A stretch of 64,000 nt of DNA from Piscirickettsiaceae bacterium CG07_land_8_20_14_0_80_44_28 (GCA_002779995.1 PEWX01000092.1:1-64000); one strand, 5' to 3'. Positions 9,092 through 24,269 are shown, counted from the stretch's first letter. Numbers and translations: made by a program. The notes: generated from the sequence alone by a model not told the origin.

Positions 9092-10120
9092 TTATTCTTG
9101 TTCTGCTCGCCCTTCTCGATCCATTAAGGCCTTGACCGCTGCTTTGGCAGAGCAAGCCCCTGTAACAATCCGATAAACCTGCTCCATAATCGGTAACTCT
9201 AACTGATGCTCTTCCGCCAGTTTTTTTACCGACTTAACGGCTTTAACCCCTTCTACGACTTGACCGATTTCCGCTATAATCGCATCCGGTTTCGCCTGAC
9301 CTTGCGCTAATGCCAAGCCAAATCGTCGATTGCGGGATAAATTATCGGTGCAGGTCAAGACCAAATCTCCCAGGCCTGACAACCCCATTAGGGTTTCGGG
9401 GTTCGCTCCCAAAGCCACGCCTAACCGCATCATTTCGGCCATGCCTCGGCTAATCAAAGCAGCACGGGCATTCGCGCCCAGTTTTAACCCATCCGATAGA
9501 CCTGTGGCAATCGCCATAATGTTTTTATAGGCACCGCCAATTTCCACGCCAATCATATCCGATTGGGTGTACATTCGGAAACGGTCATTGCGGAAGGTTT
9601 GCGCCCAAAATTCGGCTTCTTGCTCATTGTTAGACGCGCTGACCATCGCCGTAGGCAACCCTTTGGCTACTTCTGCAGCAAAGGTGGGTCCGGACAAAAC
9701 CGCCATGGGTTGTTGCTCGCCACACACCTGCCGGGCAATCTGATGCAACATCAAACTGCTTTTGGGTTCAAAGCCTTTGGTGGCCCAAGCTAAATGAATG
9801 GTTTGCTGATCAAAATAGGCTTTCATTTGGGTTAAAACTTGCCGAAACGCATCACTGGGCACCACCACTAATACCGCAGTGGCATCAGCTAAAGCGGCTG
9901 ACAAATCGCTGGTAATGGTTAATGCATCGGGAAATGAAATGCCATTCAAATAACGCTTATTTTCTCTGTCTGTATTCAAGCATGCGGCTTGTTGCGAGTG
10001 ATGTGCCCAAAGCACAACTTGCAAGCTTTTACGGGCAAGATGAATGGCCAGTGCCGTGCCCCAAGCACCGGCACCGACAACAACGATTTTTTGTGCGGTT
10101 TGCTGCCGAGTCATAGGCAT
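9092..10120 (-). CDS. gpsA: Glycerol-3-phosphate dehydrogenase [NAD(P)+]
   Basis: Reduces dihydroxyacetone phosphate to sn-glycerol-3-phosphate for phospholipid synthesis. Seen: the Rossmann motif VVGAGAWGTALA (about residue 14), ATKGFE, the lysine-containing active-site segment GGAYKNIMAIATGLSDGL, and GLSGLGDLVLTCT. 342 residues is normal. The start may be the first ATG or the one two codons later. It follows secB in the same direction, the standard order, and converges with trmL. The near-match CCAGGCCTGA lies in it at 9370-9379. Confidence 0.96.
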   Translation of the reverse strand: MPMTRQQTAQKIVVVGAGAWGTALAIHLARKSLQVVLWAHHSQQAACLNTDRENKRYLNGISFPDALTITSDLSAALADATAVLVVVPSDAFRQVLTQMKAYFDQQTIHLAWATKGFEPKSSLMLHQIARQVCGEQQPMAVLSGPTFAAEVAKGLPTAMVSASNNEQEAEFWAQTFRNDRFRMYTQSDMIGVEIGGAYKNIMAIATGLSDGLKLGANARAALISRGMAEMMRLGVALGANPETLMGLSGLGDLVLTCTDNLSRNRRFGLALAQGQAKPDAIIAEIGQVVEGVKAVKSVKKLAEEHQLELPIMEQVYRIVTGACSAKAAVKALMDREGRAEQE

Positions 10121-10154
10121 TGGTTAAGGTGATTCAAGTCGGTTAACACCCATG

Positions 10155-10613
10155 CTATTGCTTGGTCGCTTGTTGCGCTTGCAGTTGCTGAATATGCTCT
10201 GCATACATGGCTTCAAAATTGACCGGTTCCAGCAGTAACGGCGCAAAGCCCCCTTTGGCCACCAAGCTGGAAATAGCCTCTCTAGCAAATGGAAATAGCG
10301 CATTGGGTGCTTGTACACCGATTAAATAACTGGTTTCACCTTCGTCAAAACCGATAATGGTAAAAACCCCGGCTTGCTCGACTTCACATAAAAAAGCGGT
10401 TTTGTCTTCCATTTTGGTGGTTGCGGTGACTCTTAATACCACATGATAAACATGATCTTCCAAGGTACGGCTTTCAACATTTAAATCGATTTCCAACTGA
10501 GGTTGCACCTGTTGAGTAAAAATTTCAGGTGCATTTGGGGATTCAAATGACATATTACGCATGTAAATTTTTTGAATACTAAATTGTTTTTGTTGTTCTG
10601 TCGCTTCTGACAT
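10155..10613 (-). CDS. secB: Protein-export chaperone SecB
   Basis: Tetrameric cytosolic chaperone that keeps secretory proteins unfolded and hands them to SecA. Seen: FSIQKIYMRNMSFESPNAP at the N-terminus, which is highly diagnostic, VEQAGVFTIIGFDE, and LFPFAREAISSLVAKGGFAPLLLEPVNFEAMY near the end, the SecA-binding and substrate region. 152 residues is the usual length. AAGAGAAC precedes the ATG. It lies between grxC and gpsA as in many relatives. Confidence 0.97.
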   Translation of the reverse strand: MSEATEQQKQFSIQKIYMRNMSFESPNAPEIFTQQVQPQLEIDLNVESRTLEDHVYHVVLRVTATTKMEDKTAFLCEVEQAGVFTIIGFDEGETSYLIGVQAPNALFPFAREAISSLVAKGGFAPLLLEPVNFEAMYAEHIQQLQAQQATKQ

Positions 10614-10643
10614 TGTACAGTTCTCTTTAAATTAAAAATTCGG

Positions 10644-10907
10644 TTAATTGTCGGATGCAAGCAGTTGATCCAATTGCCCGGAGGCCTCCGCTGCGGAAAG
10701 ATCGTCAAACCCACCCACATGATGGCCACCAACAAAGACTTGCGGGACAGTATGACGACCTGTTTTCTCTTTTAGCAATTCCCAGTCACCACCAATGTCG
10801 ATGACTTCATACTGAACGCCTTTTCCGTCTAACAAACGACGCGCCCTATGACAAAAAGGGCAAGTTTGGGTCAGATAGATCAGGGTATCGGCTTGTGATT
10901 GATTCAT
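10644..10907 (-). CDS. grxC: Glutaredoxin 3
   Basis: An 87-residue glutaredoxin. The active site is CPFC (TCPFCHRARRLL, residues 16-19), with a phenylalanine where Escherichia coli has tyrosine. TVPQVFVGGHHVGGFDDL carries the cis-proline and the glutathione-binding GG. It reduces protein disulfides and glutathione mixed disulfides in the cytoplasm. The start overlaps the stop of the rhodanese gene by four bases (ATGA), so the two are translationally coupled. A separate 12-bp palindrome, CGGAGGCCTCCG, lies in its 3' part at 10679-10690. Confidence 0.96.
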   Translation of the reverse strand: MNQSQADTLIYLTQTCPFCHRARRLLDGKGVQYEVIDIGGDWELLKEKTGRHTVPQVFVGGHHVGGFDDLSAAEASGQLDQLLASDN

Positions 10908-11353
10908 TTTGCGCCCCTTTTTTGTTTCTTTTTCGAAACGACTTTGTTTAAGGGTAAGCCCGCATTACGCCAGGACATGACCCCCCCCGAAAGATTGTGT
11001 ACTTTGGTAAATCCGGCTTTGACCAACTGTTTAGCTACGGAAGCTGATCTGGCACCTGATTGGCAGTAAACCAGCACATTTTCTGCCTGATGCGACTTTA
11101 ACGATTCCAACTGACTGGACACTTCAGAGGGGGTTAGGTTAACGGCTTCTCCGATAAAGCCCGATTTGTATTCCGCATCGGTTCGAACATCCAATACCCA
11201 AGCGCCGTTATTATAAAGCCGTACGGCTTCTTCTGCACTTACCGTTTGAAACCCGGATAATTTGTCACCGAAATAACTCATTACCAACATGGCGATAATG
11301 ACGCCGAGCGCCACAAACAGTAAAATTTGCTCTTCCACAAATTCAATAAACAT
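10904..11353 (-). CDS. Membrane-anchored rhodanese-like protein (YibN type)
   Basis: A 149-residue protein with one N-terminal membrane helix (about residues 9-27) followed by a rhodanese domain whose active loop is VYCQSGARSASVA, with the sulfur-carrying cysteine. The tail is very basic (VSKKKQKRGAK). The family moves sulfane sulfur or handles thiols, but the substrate of YibN is not settled. It heads the rhodanese-grxC-secB-gpsA operon, divergent from gpmI, the same order as yibN-grxC-secB-gpsA in enteric bacteria. An 8-G run (10981-10988) lies in the codons just after the active loop. Confidence 0.9.
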   Translation of the reverse strand: MFIEFVEEQILLFVALGVIIAMLVMSYFGDKLSGFQTVSAEEAVRLYNNGAWVLDVRTDAEYKSGFIGEAVNLTPSEVSSQLESLKSHQAENVLVYCQSGARSASVAKQLVKAGFTKVHNLSGGVMSWRNAGLPLNKVVSKKKQKRGAK

Positions 11354-11463
11354 TCACATTTCCTTAGTCAGCATCATTCAAAATTCAAAGCTAATGATTT
11401 TAACAGTGAAACTGGTTACAATAAATGACAATTTATAAAAATTAACCGTTAACATGCAAATAT

Positions 11464-11476
11464 CGGTTATTAACCG
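11464..11476. promoter_or_regulatory. Inverted repeat CGGTTA-T-TAACCG upstream of gpmI
   Basis: Perfect 6-bp arms around a single T, about 27 bases before the gpmI start. A further TTAACCGTTAA lies at 11442-11452, so the region holds several TAACCG half-sites in alternating orientation. It lies in the 149-base divergent interval between the rhodanese gene and gpmI. A regulator site is possible; a simple leader hairpin is the alternative. Confidence 0.3.
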
Positions 11477-11502
11477 CCCATTATTTCTCAAAAGGAACCC
11501 AT

Positions 11503-13068
11503 ATGACAACAGATGTGCACCTTAACAACCGACCGACTGGATTGATCATTTTAGACGGCTGGGGCTACCGTGAAGCAACCCAACACAATGCCATTGCACA
11601 GGCACACACCCCTAACTGGGATCAACTGGTTAACACGCATCACCATACGTTAATTAATACCTCAGGCATGGCCGTGGGGTTACCTGATGGCCAAATGGGA
11701 AACTCTGAAGTCGGTCACATGAATTTAGGCGCAGGTCGCGTGGTTTATCAGGAACTTACTCGAATTCAAAAAGACATTGATGATGGTCGCTTTTTCCAAA
11801 ACAATGCGTTATTAAAAGCAATTGACTCTGCGATTGACCGTGATCGTAAAGTTCATATTCTAGGATTGCTGTCAGATGGTGGCGTCCATTCACACATTGA
11901 CCATATTAAGGCCAGTATTCAAATGGCGCACGAACGGGGTGCTAAAGTGTTGGTGCATGTCTTTACCGATGGTCGCGATACCGCACCTCAAAGCGCCATT
12001 CAGTACATTGAAGAATTGGAAAACTTTATGGCGGAATTGGGTGGCGGCACAATTGCATCGGTAACCGGACGCTATTATGCGCTTGACCGCGATAATCGTT
12101 GGGAAAGAGTCAAGCAGGCTTATGATGTGATTACTTGTGGCATTAGTGAACTGGAAGCCGCCTCAGCCAAAGAAGCCGTTGAACAGGCTTATGCACGCGG
12201 TGAGAATGATGAGTTTATCAAAGCCACAGCCATTCCTCGCGCGAATGGTAAGCGCCAAAGGGTTAGAGATGGGGATTCTATTATCTTTATGAATTTCCGT
12301 TCAGATCGCTCTCGACAGTTAACCAAAGCCTTTATTTTTGATGACTTTGCGGATTTTCATCGCTGTAAAACGCCTGTGCTATCGGCTTTTGTGACGCTGA
12401 CGGAATATAAAAAGAATTTTGAAAAATTTGGCGCACGGATCGCTTATCGTCCAACCAAGTTGCGAAACACCTTTGGTGAGTATGTTTCTAAAAAAGGATT
12501 GACCCAGTTACGCATTGCCGAAACGGAAAAATATGCCCATGTCACCTTTTTCTTTAATGGCGGAGTTGAAGAGCCAAATGCGAATGAACACCGCGTTTTA
12601 ATTAACTCCCCTCAGGTGGCAACGTATGATTTGCAACCGGAGATGAGCTTACCGGAATTAACCGAAAAACTGATCCATGCAATTCGTTCGGGTCAATATG
12701 ATACCTTTATTTGTAATATCGCCAACCCAGACATGGTTGGGCATACCGGTGACTTTGATGCCTGCATTAAAGCAGCGGAAGCGGTAGATAAAGCCTTGGG
12801 CGAAATCCTGACCGCTTTAAAAGACGTTAATGGCGAAGCGATTGTCACGGCTGACCACGGTAATATGGAAATGTTATTTAATGAAGAAACCGGCAAGCCA
12901 CTGACATCTCATACGACCTTCCCTGTGCCAATGGTCTATTTTGGTGACAAAGATTATCCTTTGAAAACCGATGGTGCTTTATGTGATGTCATCCCAACCT
13001 TACTCGATATGATGGGACTCGACAAACCGGAAGAAATGACTGGAACATCGCTAATAGATCGAAGCTAA
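11503..13068 (+). CDS. gpmI: 2,3-bisphosphoglycerate-independent phosphoglycerate mutase
   Basis: Manganese-dependent mutase interconverting 3- and 2-phosphoglycerate in glycolysis and gluconeogenesis. Seen: LIILDGWGYREATQHNAI at the N-terminus with the first metal-binding aspartate, the phosphoserine loop GNSEVGHMNLGAGR (about residue 65), FTDGRDTAPQS, and late metal ligands in NPDMVGHTGDFDA and TADHGNME. 521 residues is normal. AAAAGGAACCC precedes the ATG. It ends just before a strong palindromic terminator and appears monocistronic. Confidence 0.97.
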   Translation: MTTDVHLNNRPTGLIILDGWGYREATQHNAIAQAHTPNWDQLVNTHHHTLINTSGMAVGLPDGQMGNSEVGHMNLGAGRVVYQELTRIQKDIDDGRFFQNNALLKAIDSAIDRDRKVHILGLLSDGGVHSHIDHIKASIQMAHERGAKVLVHVFTDGRDTAPQSAIQYIEELENFMAELGGGTIASVTGRYYALDRDNRWERVKQAYDVITCGISELEAASAKEAVEQAYARGENDEFIKATAIPRANGKRQRVRDGDSIIFMNFRSDRSRQLTKAFIFDDFADFHRCKTPVLSAFVTLTEYKKNFEKFGARIAYRPTKLRNTFGEYVSKKGLTQLRIAETEKYAHVTFFFNGGVEEPNANEHRVLINSPQVATYDLQPEMSLPELTEKLIHAIRSGQYDTFICNIANPDMVGHTGDFDACIKAAEAVDKALGEILTALKDVNGEAIVTADHGNMEMLFNEETGKPLTSHTTFPVPMVYFGDKDYPLKTDGALCDVIPTLLDMMGLDKPEEMTGTSLIDRS

Positions 13069-13098
13069 AGACGACCCAGTCGCAAAAATAGCTGTAAT

Positions 13099-13122
13099 AA
13101 TGGCCAGGCCTGGCCATTTTTT
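13099..13122. terminator. Palindromic terminator built on CCAGGCCTGG (copy 2)
   Basis: AATGGCCAGGCCTGGCCATT (13099-13118) is a perfect 20-bp palindrome followed by TTTT, 30 bases after the gpmI stop. In RNA it would form a ten-pair GC-rich stem with little or no loop, then a U tract: a plausible rho-independent terminator for gpmI. The core is the iterated 10-mer found elsewhere in the window. Confidence 0.75.
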
Positions 13123-13180
13123 ATCCTCTAAACGCGACCCAAACCACTTTGCGGATCCGCCTGACAGCAAAGGCGATGGC

Positions 13181-13209
13181 TTGCTTTCACGTTTTGAAAA
13201 AAGTATAAT
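13181..13209 (+). promoter_or_regulatory. Sigma70-type promoter candidate for gltBD
   Basis: TTGCTT (13181-13186), a 17-base spacer and a perfect TATAAT (13204-13209), followed by a leader of about 110 bases to the gltB start. Hexamers and spacing agree with the sigma70 consensus. No activator site was recognised. Confidence 0.6.
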
Positions 13210-13326
13210 TTCGCACCATTTTAATTTTTGCGCACTCAGATACCTAAAATCACCCTCAACAGTGCCTTTATAACCCCTTACAACAAAACGTTCGGTTATA
13301 AAAGTTTACAGACAGGAAACTGAATT

Positions 13327-19232
<5,906 letters not shown>

Positions 19233-19264
19233 AAACCCCTCGAAAGAAACCATTGCCCGCTACT

Positions 19265-19290
19265 AAAACCGTCTAAATGACGGTTTTTTT
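19265..19290 (+). terminator. Rho-independent terminator after gltD
   Basis: AAAACCGTC, loop TAAAT, GACGGTTTT, then more T: a nine-pair stem with a five-base loop and a run of T, about 33 bases after the gltD stop. Confidence 0.85.
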
Positions 19291-19314
19291 AGATTCATTT
19301 TTGAGGAAATTTAA

Positions 19315-19324
19315 CCAGGCCTGG
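19315..19324. repeat. CCAGGCCTGG iterated palindrome, copy 3 (gltD/ccoS gap)
   Basis: Exact 10-mer directly abutting the ccoS stop codon in a tail-to-tail gap. Flanks TTAA/CTAC give only a short extension, and no T tract follows on either strand, so it is not an obvious terminator here. Confidence 0.9.
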
Positions 19325-19540
19325 CTACTTTTGGGTGGATTCTGTATTCGAATTAGGTTGTTTCGTTGATTTAGGCTCTGTCTTTTCAGCAAAATCCATT
19401 TCGTCATCATCCATAAATATACTGTTAGCGGCACCATCTAAATCATCAAATTGCCCCGACTTTGCCATCCAAATAAAAATCAGTACGACTAAAAAGCCGA
19501 TAATCAGTACGATGGGAATCAACCAATAAACCACATCCAT
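19325..19540 (-). CDS. ccoS: CcoS, cbb3 oxidase maturation protein
   Basis: A 71-residue protein with one N-terminal membrane helix followed by WMAKSGQFDDLDGAANSIFMDDDE. The SGQFDDLD-type stretch after a single helix defines CcoS. It is needed for insertion of cofactors into the CcoN subunit of cbb3 oxidase. The position after ccoI completes the classic ccoGHIS set. AAGGAG lies upstream of the ATG. The remaining tail is polar and varies in the family. Confidence 0.9.
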   Translation of the reverse strand: MDVVYWLIPIVLIIGFLVVLIFIWMAKSGQFDDLDGAANSIFMDDDEMDFAEKTEPKSTKQPNSNTESTQK

Positions 19541-19552
19541 TTATTTTTCTCC

Positions 19553-22048
19553 TTACTGGCTAACTTGGTGAATAATTTGTCGACGGCGTTCGATGGCTTT
19601 TGGACTAAAAAATGTTCGTATCCTGGCGGCATTACCAATCACAATCAAGCTACTTAACGGCATGGTAATCGCCGCGATCAAGGGTGTTAGCATAGCCGCC
19701 ATCGCTAAGGGAACCATTGTCAGGTTATAAAGAATTGAACTGGCAATATTTTGCTTAATGGTTTTCAGCGTGCGGTGCGATAATTCAACCGCGGTATCCA
19801 CGGATCTTAATTCATTGTTAATAAGAACCAAATCTGCACAATCCATTGACACATCGGTACCAGATCCGAGTGCAAAACTGACGTCAGCACGCGCCATGGC
19901 AGGTGCATCGTTAATGCCATCACCAATCATAGCCACTTTAACACCTGTTTTTTTCAAAGCATCAATCATGGCAAACTTTTGTTCGGGCAGCACTTCCGCC
20001 ATCACTTCCATCCCCCCCAGTCGTTGAGCAACCGTTTCTGCAACTTCTGTGCGATCTCCACTTAAAATAGAGACTTTTTTACCGCGCTGCTTAAGCCGGA
20101 ATATGGTTTCTGCCGCATCTTCACGGATTTCATCTTCTAAGAATAGAATCGCAACAATTTGCCGGTCTCTGGCGACCCATACACTGGTTTGACCCAGCCG
20201 CCCTTGCGCTACTTCTTGTTGTACCAAAGTTTCGGGTAAAGAAATGCCATAGCCTTTTAACCATTGTGAAGTACCAATCAAATAATGTGATTGACCCTGT
20301 TTAGCTTCTACCCCTTTGCCGGAATGTGCTTGAAATAATTTCGGCGCTTGATGAAGGTTTTTTAAATGTGGATATCGCATTTGCAAACCCGTCACAATGG
20401 CCTTTGCCACTGAGTGTTCTGACTGTTGTTCAATCTGTGAAATGGCTTCGATTAAGTCTTTATCCTCTTGTCCCTGAACAAAGTGCAGCCCCATCAATTG
20501 CATCTGCCCTTTCGTTAAAGTACCGGTTTTATCGAAAACAAAATGCTCTATTTCATTGAGTATTTCCAATACTGCGCCATTTTTAATCAGAATGCCATTT
20601 TGTGCGGATACACCGGTTGCCACAGCAGTTGCCATCGGTGTGGCCAGACCAAAAGCGCAGGGACAGGTGATAATCAACACTGCGGTGGCTGCAATCATTG
20701 CCGTTTCAAAATCCAGTTGTATCATCCAATAACTAAAGGTAAGCAATGATAAGGCAATCACGGTCGAAACGAACCAAGGCATAATCCGTTCGGCAGTACA
20801 TTGTATGGGAGCCTTGGAACCTTGTGCATCTTCTACCATATGGATAATACGCCCCAAAGCGGTATTTTGAAGGATACTTCTCACCTCAACAGAAAGCGCG
20901 CCGTCTAGATTTAAAGTCCCGGCGGAGACAGGACTCCCCGCCTGCTTATAAATTTCTCTGGACTCTCCACTGAGCATAGATTCATTGACATTCCCTGCCC
21001 CTTTAAGCAGAATGCCATCCACGGGGATTTGATCTCCTGGTTTTACCAAGACGGTTTGACCGGGCTGAAGTTTTCGAACAGGTACCACTTCAATGCCGTT
21101 AGCCGTTTGCAAGCGCGCCACTTTAGGCTGTAAATCCATCAGTCTGCGCGAAGAATCAATGGCCTTGTTTTTTGAAATGGTCTCAAGATAACGCCCAATC
21201 AAAAGCAAAAACATAAAATCAATCATGGTGTCGTAATAGGCATTTCCGGAATGGGTTGGCTCAACTGTAACCCAAATACTATAAAAGTAGGTCACCAAAA
21301 TCCCAAGCGAAATCGAAACGTCCATACCGACCGTTCTTGATTTTAAAGAAGTCAAGGCGCCTTGTAAAAACGGCTTTCCGGAATAGAGCAATGTCATCGT
21401 GGCAATAATAAATTCAATCCAATGAAAGTATTGCCTGAAATCCGCATCTTGATCTGCCCCGGTATAAAGGGCAACAGAAAACCACATGACATTCATCATG
21501 GCAAAACCGGCGAAACCAAGTCGATACAATAAGTCACGATTGGCTTTACGGAAGGCTTCATCACTGACTGAGGAATCATAAGGAACAGCATCATAACCGA
21601 CACGATTCAATGACTTAATGATGTCGGAAAGCTGGATTTGATCATTATCCCAACGGATTTTAATTTGCTTATTGGTAAAATTGACCTTTGCCATCTTAAC
21701 CCCATCAATCTTAGCTAGGGTATGTTCAATTAACCAAATGCAAGCGGCACAATGAATCGCCTCTGAAACCAGTGTAATTTCACGTAATGGCGTCAGATTT
21801 TCGACATATTGGGACTGAACTTCATCATAATCAAAAAATTCAATATCTTTAGTCGGTGGGGGGGGGGGAGATAATAATTCACCATCCGGTGTACGACGAT
21901 AAAAGCTTTGCATACCCGCTTCATATATCGCATCGCAGACACCTGCACAACCATGACAGCAAAAGGATTCAGGCGAGTTTTGAATGGTATAATGGACAAC
22001 TTCATCAGAAGGAATTGACTGTCCACAGTGAAAACAAGATTTGGTCAT
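19553..22048 (-). CDS. ccoI: CcoI, copper-translocating P-type ATPase
   Basis: Copper exporter that supplies copper for cbb3 oxidase assembly. N-terminal region: cysteine pairs CFHCGQS and CCHGC, a short linker, then a heavy-metal-associated domain with CAACIW (about residue 96). It then has membrane helices, the metal site CPCAFGLATP, the phosphorylation site DKTGTLTKGQ and the hinge GDGINDAPAMARADV. 831 residues is usual for CcoI. The linker (residues 61-65, PPPPP) is encoded by 11 consecutive C on the coding strand, a slippage-prone tract. It starts 8 bases after ccoH and ends 12 bases before ccoS. Confidence 0.95.
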   Translation of the reverse strand: MTKSCFHCGQSIPSDEVVHYTIQNSPESFCCHGCAGVCDAIYEAGMQSFYRRTPDGELLSPPPPPTKDIEFFDYDEVQSQYVENLTPLREITLVSEAIHCAACIWLIEHTLAKIDGVKMAKVNFTNKQIKIRWDNDQIQLSDIIKSLNRVGYDAVPYDSSVSDEAFRKANRDLLYRLGFAGFAMMNVMWFSVALYTGADQDADFRQYFHWIEFIIATMTLLYSGKPFLQGALTSLKSRTVGMDVSISLGILVTYFYSIWVTVEPTHSGNAYYDTMIDFMFLLLIGRYLETISKNKAIDSSRRLMDLQPKVARLQTANGIEVVPVRKLQPGQTVLVKPGDQIPVDGILLKGAGNVNESMLSGESREIYKQAGSPVSAGTLNLDGALSVEVRSILQNTALGRIIHMVEDAQGSKAPIQCTAERIMPWFVSTVIALSLLTFSYWMIQLDFETAMIAATAVLIITCPCAFGLATPMATAVATGVSAQNGILIKNGAVLEILNEIEHFVFDKTGTLTKGQMQLMGLHFVQGQEDKDLIEAISQIEQQSEHSVAKAIVTGLQMRYPHLKNLHQAPKLFQAHSGKGVEAKQGQSHYLIGTSQWLKGYGISLPETLVQQEVAQGRLGQTSVWVARDRQIVAILFLEDEIREDAAETIFRLKQRGKKVSILSGDRTEVAETVAQRLGGMEVMAEVLPEQKFAMIDALKKTGVKVAMIGDGINDAPAMARADVSFALGSGTDVSMDCADLVLINNELRSVDTAVELSHRTLKTIKQNIASSILYNLTMVPLAMAAMLTPLIAAITMPLSSLIVIGNAARIRTFFSPKAIERRRQIIHQVSQ
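21858..21868. repeat. Homopolymer tract of 11 G (C on the coding strand) inside ccoI
   Basis: Eleven G in a row on the plus strand, coding for prolines about 60 residues into CcoI. A one-base change in length would cut the protein before its metal-binding domain. The next longest tract noted is 9 C at 27134-27142 in ccoN. Confidence 0.9.
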
Positions 22049-22056
22049 AAAAGGCC

Positions 22057-22596
22057 TTAGGAGGCCTCTTTAACCATAATAGACCGCCCAAGATTGTAGA
22101 CTTCTTCGCCTTTCGTAATTTCCATAACCAAGTCGTATTTACCTTTTATGGGGAAGTTTAATACGCCTTGATAAACCCCAACTTCACCGGTTGACTTCAA
22201 GGTTAATTCGCCGTCATATTTAATGTTTGAAGGGCGGTAATAGTAAAGCACTGCCGTATCCACATTAAAAAATCGTCCCTCTTTATCAAGCATTCTGAGT
22301 GTGACGAGCTGATCTTTTCCGACTTCAGGGATTGCCAAATCAATCTGCATTTCCCAGCCTAGGGTTTCCATATGTTTGCGTTTTTCCAGAATAGAGCTCA
22401 TATTTTTGCCCTTTTCATAGAAGTCCGGAATCGTTAAACCGGGTGCGGTCACAATCGCCATACTCACCATAAAAAAGTTGACACTTAATACGATAATCAT
22501 AATGGCAAACCAAAAGATCACAAATGGGTTTTTCCAGACCACACTCCAATCTTTCTCTTTCAAACCGGGTGATGTTTGTACAGTAGAATTTTCCAA
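22057..22596 (-). CDS. ccoH: CcoH/FixH family protein
   Basis: A 179-residue protein between ccoG and ccoI. One membrane helix (about residues 28-50, FVIFWFAIMIIVLSVNFFMVSMAIV) is followed by DFYEKGKNMSSILEKRK, the region conserved in FixH, and a periplasmic beta-rich domain ending in YNLGRSIMVKEAS. FixH/CcoH helps stabilise and assemble cbb3 oxidase subunits. The length is normal. The gene belongs to the ccoG-H-I-S maturation operon. Confidence 0.9.
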   Translation of the reverse strand: MENSTVQTSPGLKEKDWSVVWKNPFVIFWFAIMIIVLSVNFFMVSMAIVTAPGLTIPDFYEKGKNMSSILEKRKHMETLGWEMQIDLAIPEVGKDQLVTLRMLDKEGRFFNVDTAVLYYYRPSNIKYDGELTLKSTGEVGVYQGVLNFPIKGKYDLVMEITKGEEVYNLGRSIMVKEAS

Positions 22597-22667
22597 CGAT
22601 CTCTCTCCAAAAAAGGCTCAATAGAGCCTTATATTATACCTGAAACATTTCGATAACCTGAACAGCC

Positions 22668-24134
22668 TTATCGAATCCTAGGGCCGATAAACATACTGCT
22701 ATAAGTTTCCTTGACTGCCGGGTTATGAATATCCTGCACATCAATTTTGACGGTTGTATTCTGCTTGGTCAATATTTTCTTAGGGATTCTAACCAAAAGT
22801 GTTGCTGTCCCCACATTACCGGGTTCAACGTGAATGACTTCATCAACAATAAATACTAACCCCTCTGGGCCACGGACTTTAATTTCAGCATCTAATTGCT
22901 TATCTGATTTGTTGACAATTTTTACAACATATTTATTTTGAATTGAACCATCGCTCATAGCCACAAATAAAGGCGCACGCTCATGAAGCACTTTAACATC
23001 AATCGGAGACATGGTTGAAATACCATATATAATTGCGGCCAAAGCAAATGCCATAATACTGGTATAGGTTATCACTCTGGGTCGTTTATAAAATGGCACA
23101 AATGGCTTACCGGCAAACTCAGCCAAAGAAGCATACCGTATCAAGCCTTTCGGTTTTTTGATTTTCTCCATAATCGAATCACATGCATCAATACAAAGCC
23201 CACAGGTAATACAACCAAACTGTTGCCCTTTACGAATATCAACCCCAGTCGGACAGACAGCAACACAAAGGTTACAATCAATACAATCTCCTAATTCGGA
23301 TGTTGCATCACCTTCTACAGCACGTTTTAGGCGACCTCTTGGTTCACCTCGATCATAATCATAAGTGGGGACAACTGATTCCGTATCAATCATTGCACCC
23401 TGAATACGGGCATAAGGACAAAAACCAATACAGGTTTGTTCGCGCAAGAAGCCCGCAAAAAAAACGGTCGCAGCTGCTAAGGATAAAATAATCGTGCTTT
23501 CTGTTGAAGTCCAGTCGAATGTAAATAATCGTGCCCACAAGTCAATTGCAGGATCAAAATAAGCGACAAACGTAAATCCCGTTAAGAACCCAATTAAACC
23601 CCATGCAATCCACTTTGGAAGTTTGATCCGAAACTTTTTAAAACTAATGGGTTCTTTATCGAGTTTAACGCGCTTGTTTGGCAAGCCTTCGACTTTCTCT
23701 TCAATCCAGGTAAAGACATCCATCCAGACAGTCTGAAAACAACCATAGCCACACCACATGCGACCCGCAATAGCAGTCGTTGCCGCAAGCAACAACGCAT
23801 AAAACAACAAAATCATTGCTAACACCCAAACATCTTGGGGTAAGACAGTAATCCCAAAAATATGAAACTGACGACCTTCTAGGTCAAACCAAATCGCTTG
23901 TCGGTTATCCCATTGAATATAAGGGCCAACAAAGAAAAACAACCAGACAGAAGCCGCCCACCATTTTAAAGTTCGGAAAGTCCCGGGCATTCTCTTGGCA
24001 TGAACCGTTCCTTCAGTATGAACATTAAGATATTCAACTCCAATATGTTGTAAATTCTTATTTGAAGTATCAAGATCATCAAGCATCGATTTAACAGGGC
24101 CAGTAGATGAATTGGACTTTTGGTCTTTGGACAT
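22668..24134 (-). CDS. ccoG: CcoG, cbb3 oxidase accessory iron-sulfur protein
   Basis: Membrane ferredoxin-like protein, implicated in copper reduction during cbb3 oxidase assembly. Several membrane helices carry MWCGYGCFQTVWMDVFTWIE and EQTCIGFCPYARIQGAM, then two [4Fe-4S] motifs CIDCNLCVAVCPTG and CITCGLCIDACD, and a C-terminal Ig-like periplasmic domain. The track ORF begins 20 codons upstream, but the ATG at 24134 (MSKDQKSN) has AAGGAAG at the right distance, giving 488 residues. It is separated from the small ORF upstream by a terminator, so it probably has its own promoter. Confidence 0.94.
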   Translation of the reverse strand: MSKDQKSNSSTGPVKSMLDDLDTSNKNLQHIGVEYLNVHTEGTVHAKRMPGTFRTLKWWAASVWLFFFVGPYIQWDNRQAIWFDLEGRQFHIFGITVLPQDVWVLAMILLFYALLLAATTAIAGRMWCGYGCFQTVWMDVFTWIEEKVEGLPNKRVKLDKEPISFKKFRIKLPKWIAWGLIGFLTGFTFVAYFDPAIDLWARLFTFDWTSTESTIILSLAAATVFFAGFLREQTCIGFCPYARIQGAMIDTESVVPTYDYDRGEPRGRLKRAVEGDATSELGDCIDCNLCVAVCPTGVDIRKGQQFGCITCGLCIDACDSIMEKIKKPKGLIRYASLAEFAGKPFVPFYKRPRVITYTSIMAFALAAIIYGISTMSPIDVKVLHERAPLFVAMSDGSIQNKYVVKIVNKSDKQLDAEIKVRGPEGLVFIVDEVIHVEPGNVGTATLLVRIPKKILTKQNTTVKIDVQDIHNPAVKETYSSMFIGPRIR

Positions 24135-24226
24135 AATAACTTCCTTATGGAAACGTAATAATCGAAGAATTCTAACCAATATAGCGGGGTTCAATCACAA
24201 ATTTTATTTATCAGGCGTTATAAACA

Positions 24227-24253
24227 AAAAACCCGGTCAGAAACCGGGTTTTT
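24227..24253. terminator. Terminator between the ccoNOQP block and ccoG
   Basis: AAAAACCCGGT, loop CAGAA, ACCGGGTTTTT: an 11-pair stem with T runs on both sides, so it can work on either strand. On the minus strand it follows the 43-residue ORF and would end the ccoNOQP transcript. Confidence 0.85.
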
Positions 24254-24269
24254 GGATATGACTTAGCAA

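Noticed and set aside
19553-22048. Frameshift in ccoI at the poly-G tract
   Set aside because: The frame is continuous across the tract in the given sequence; only the potential for slippage is reported.
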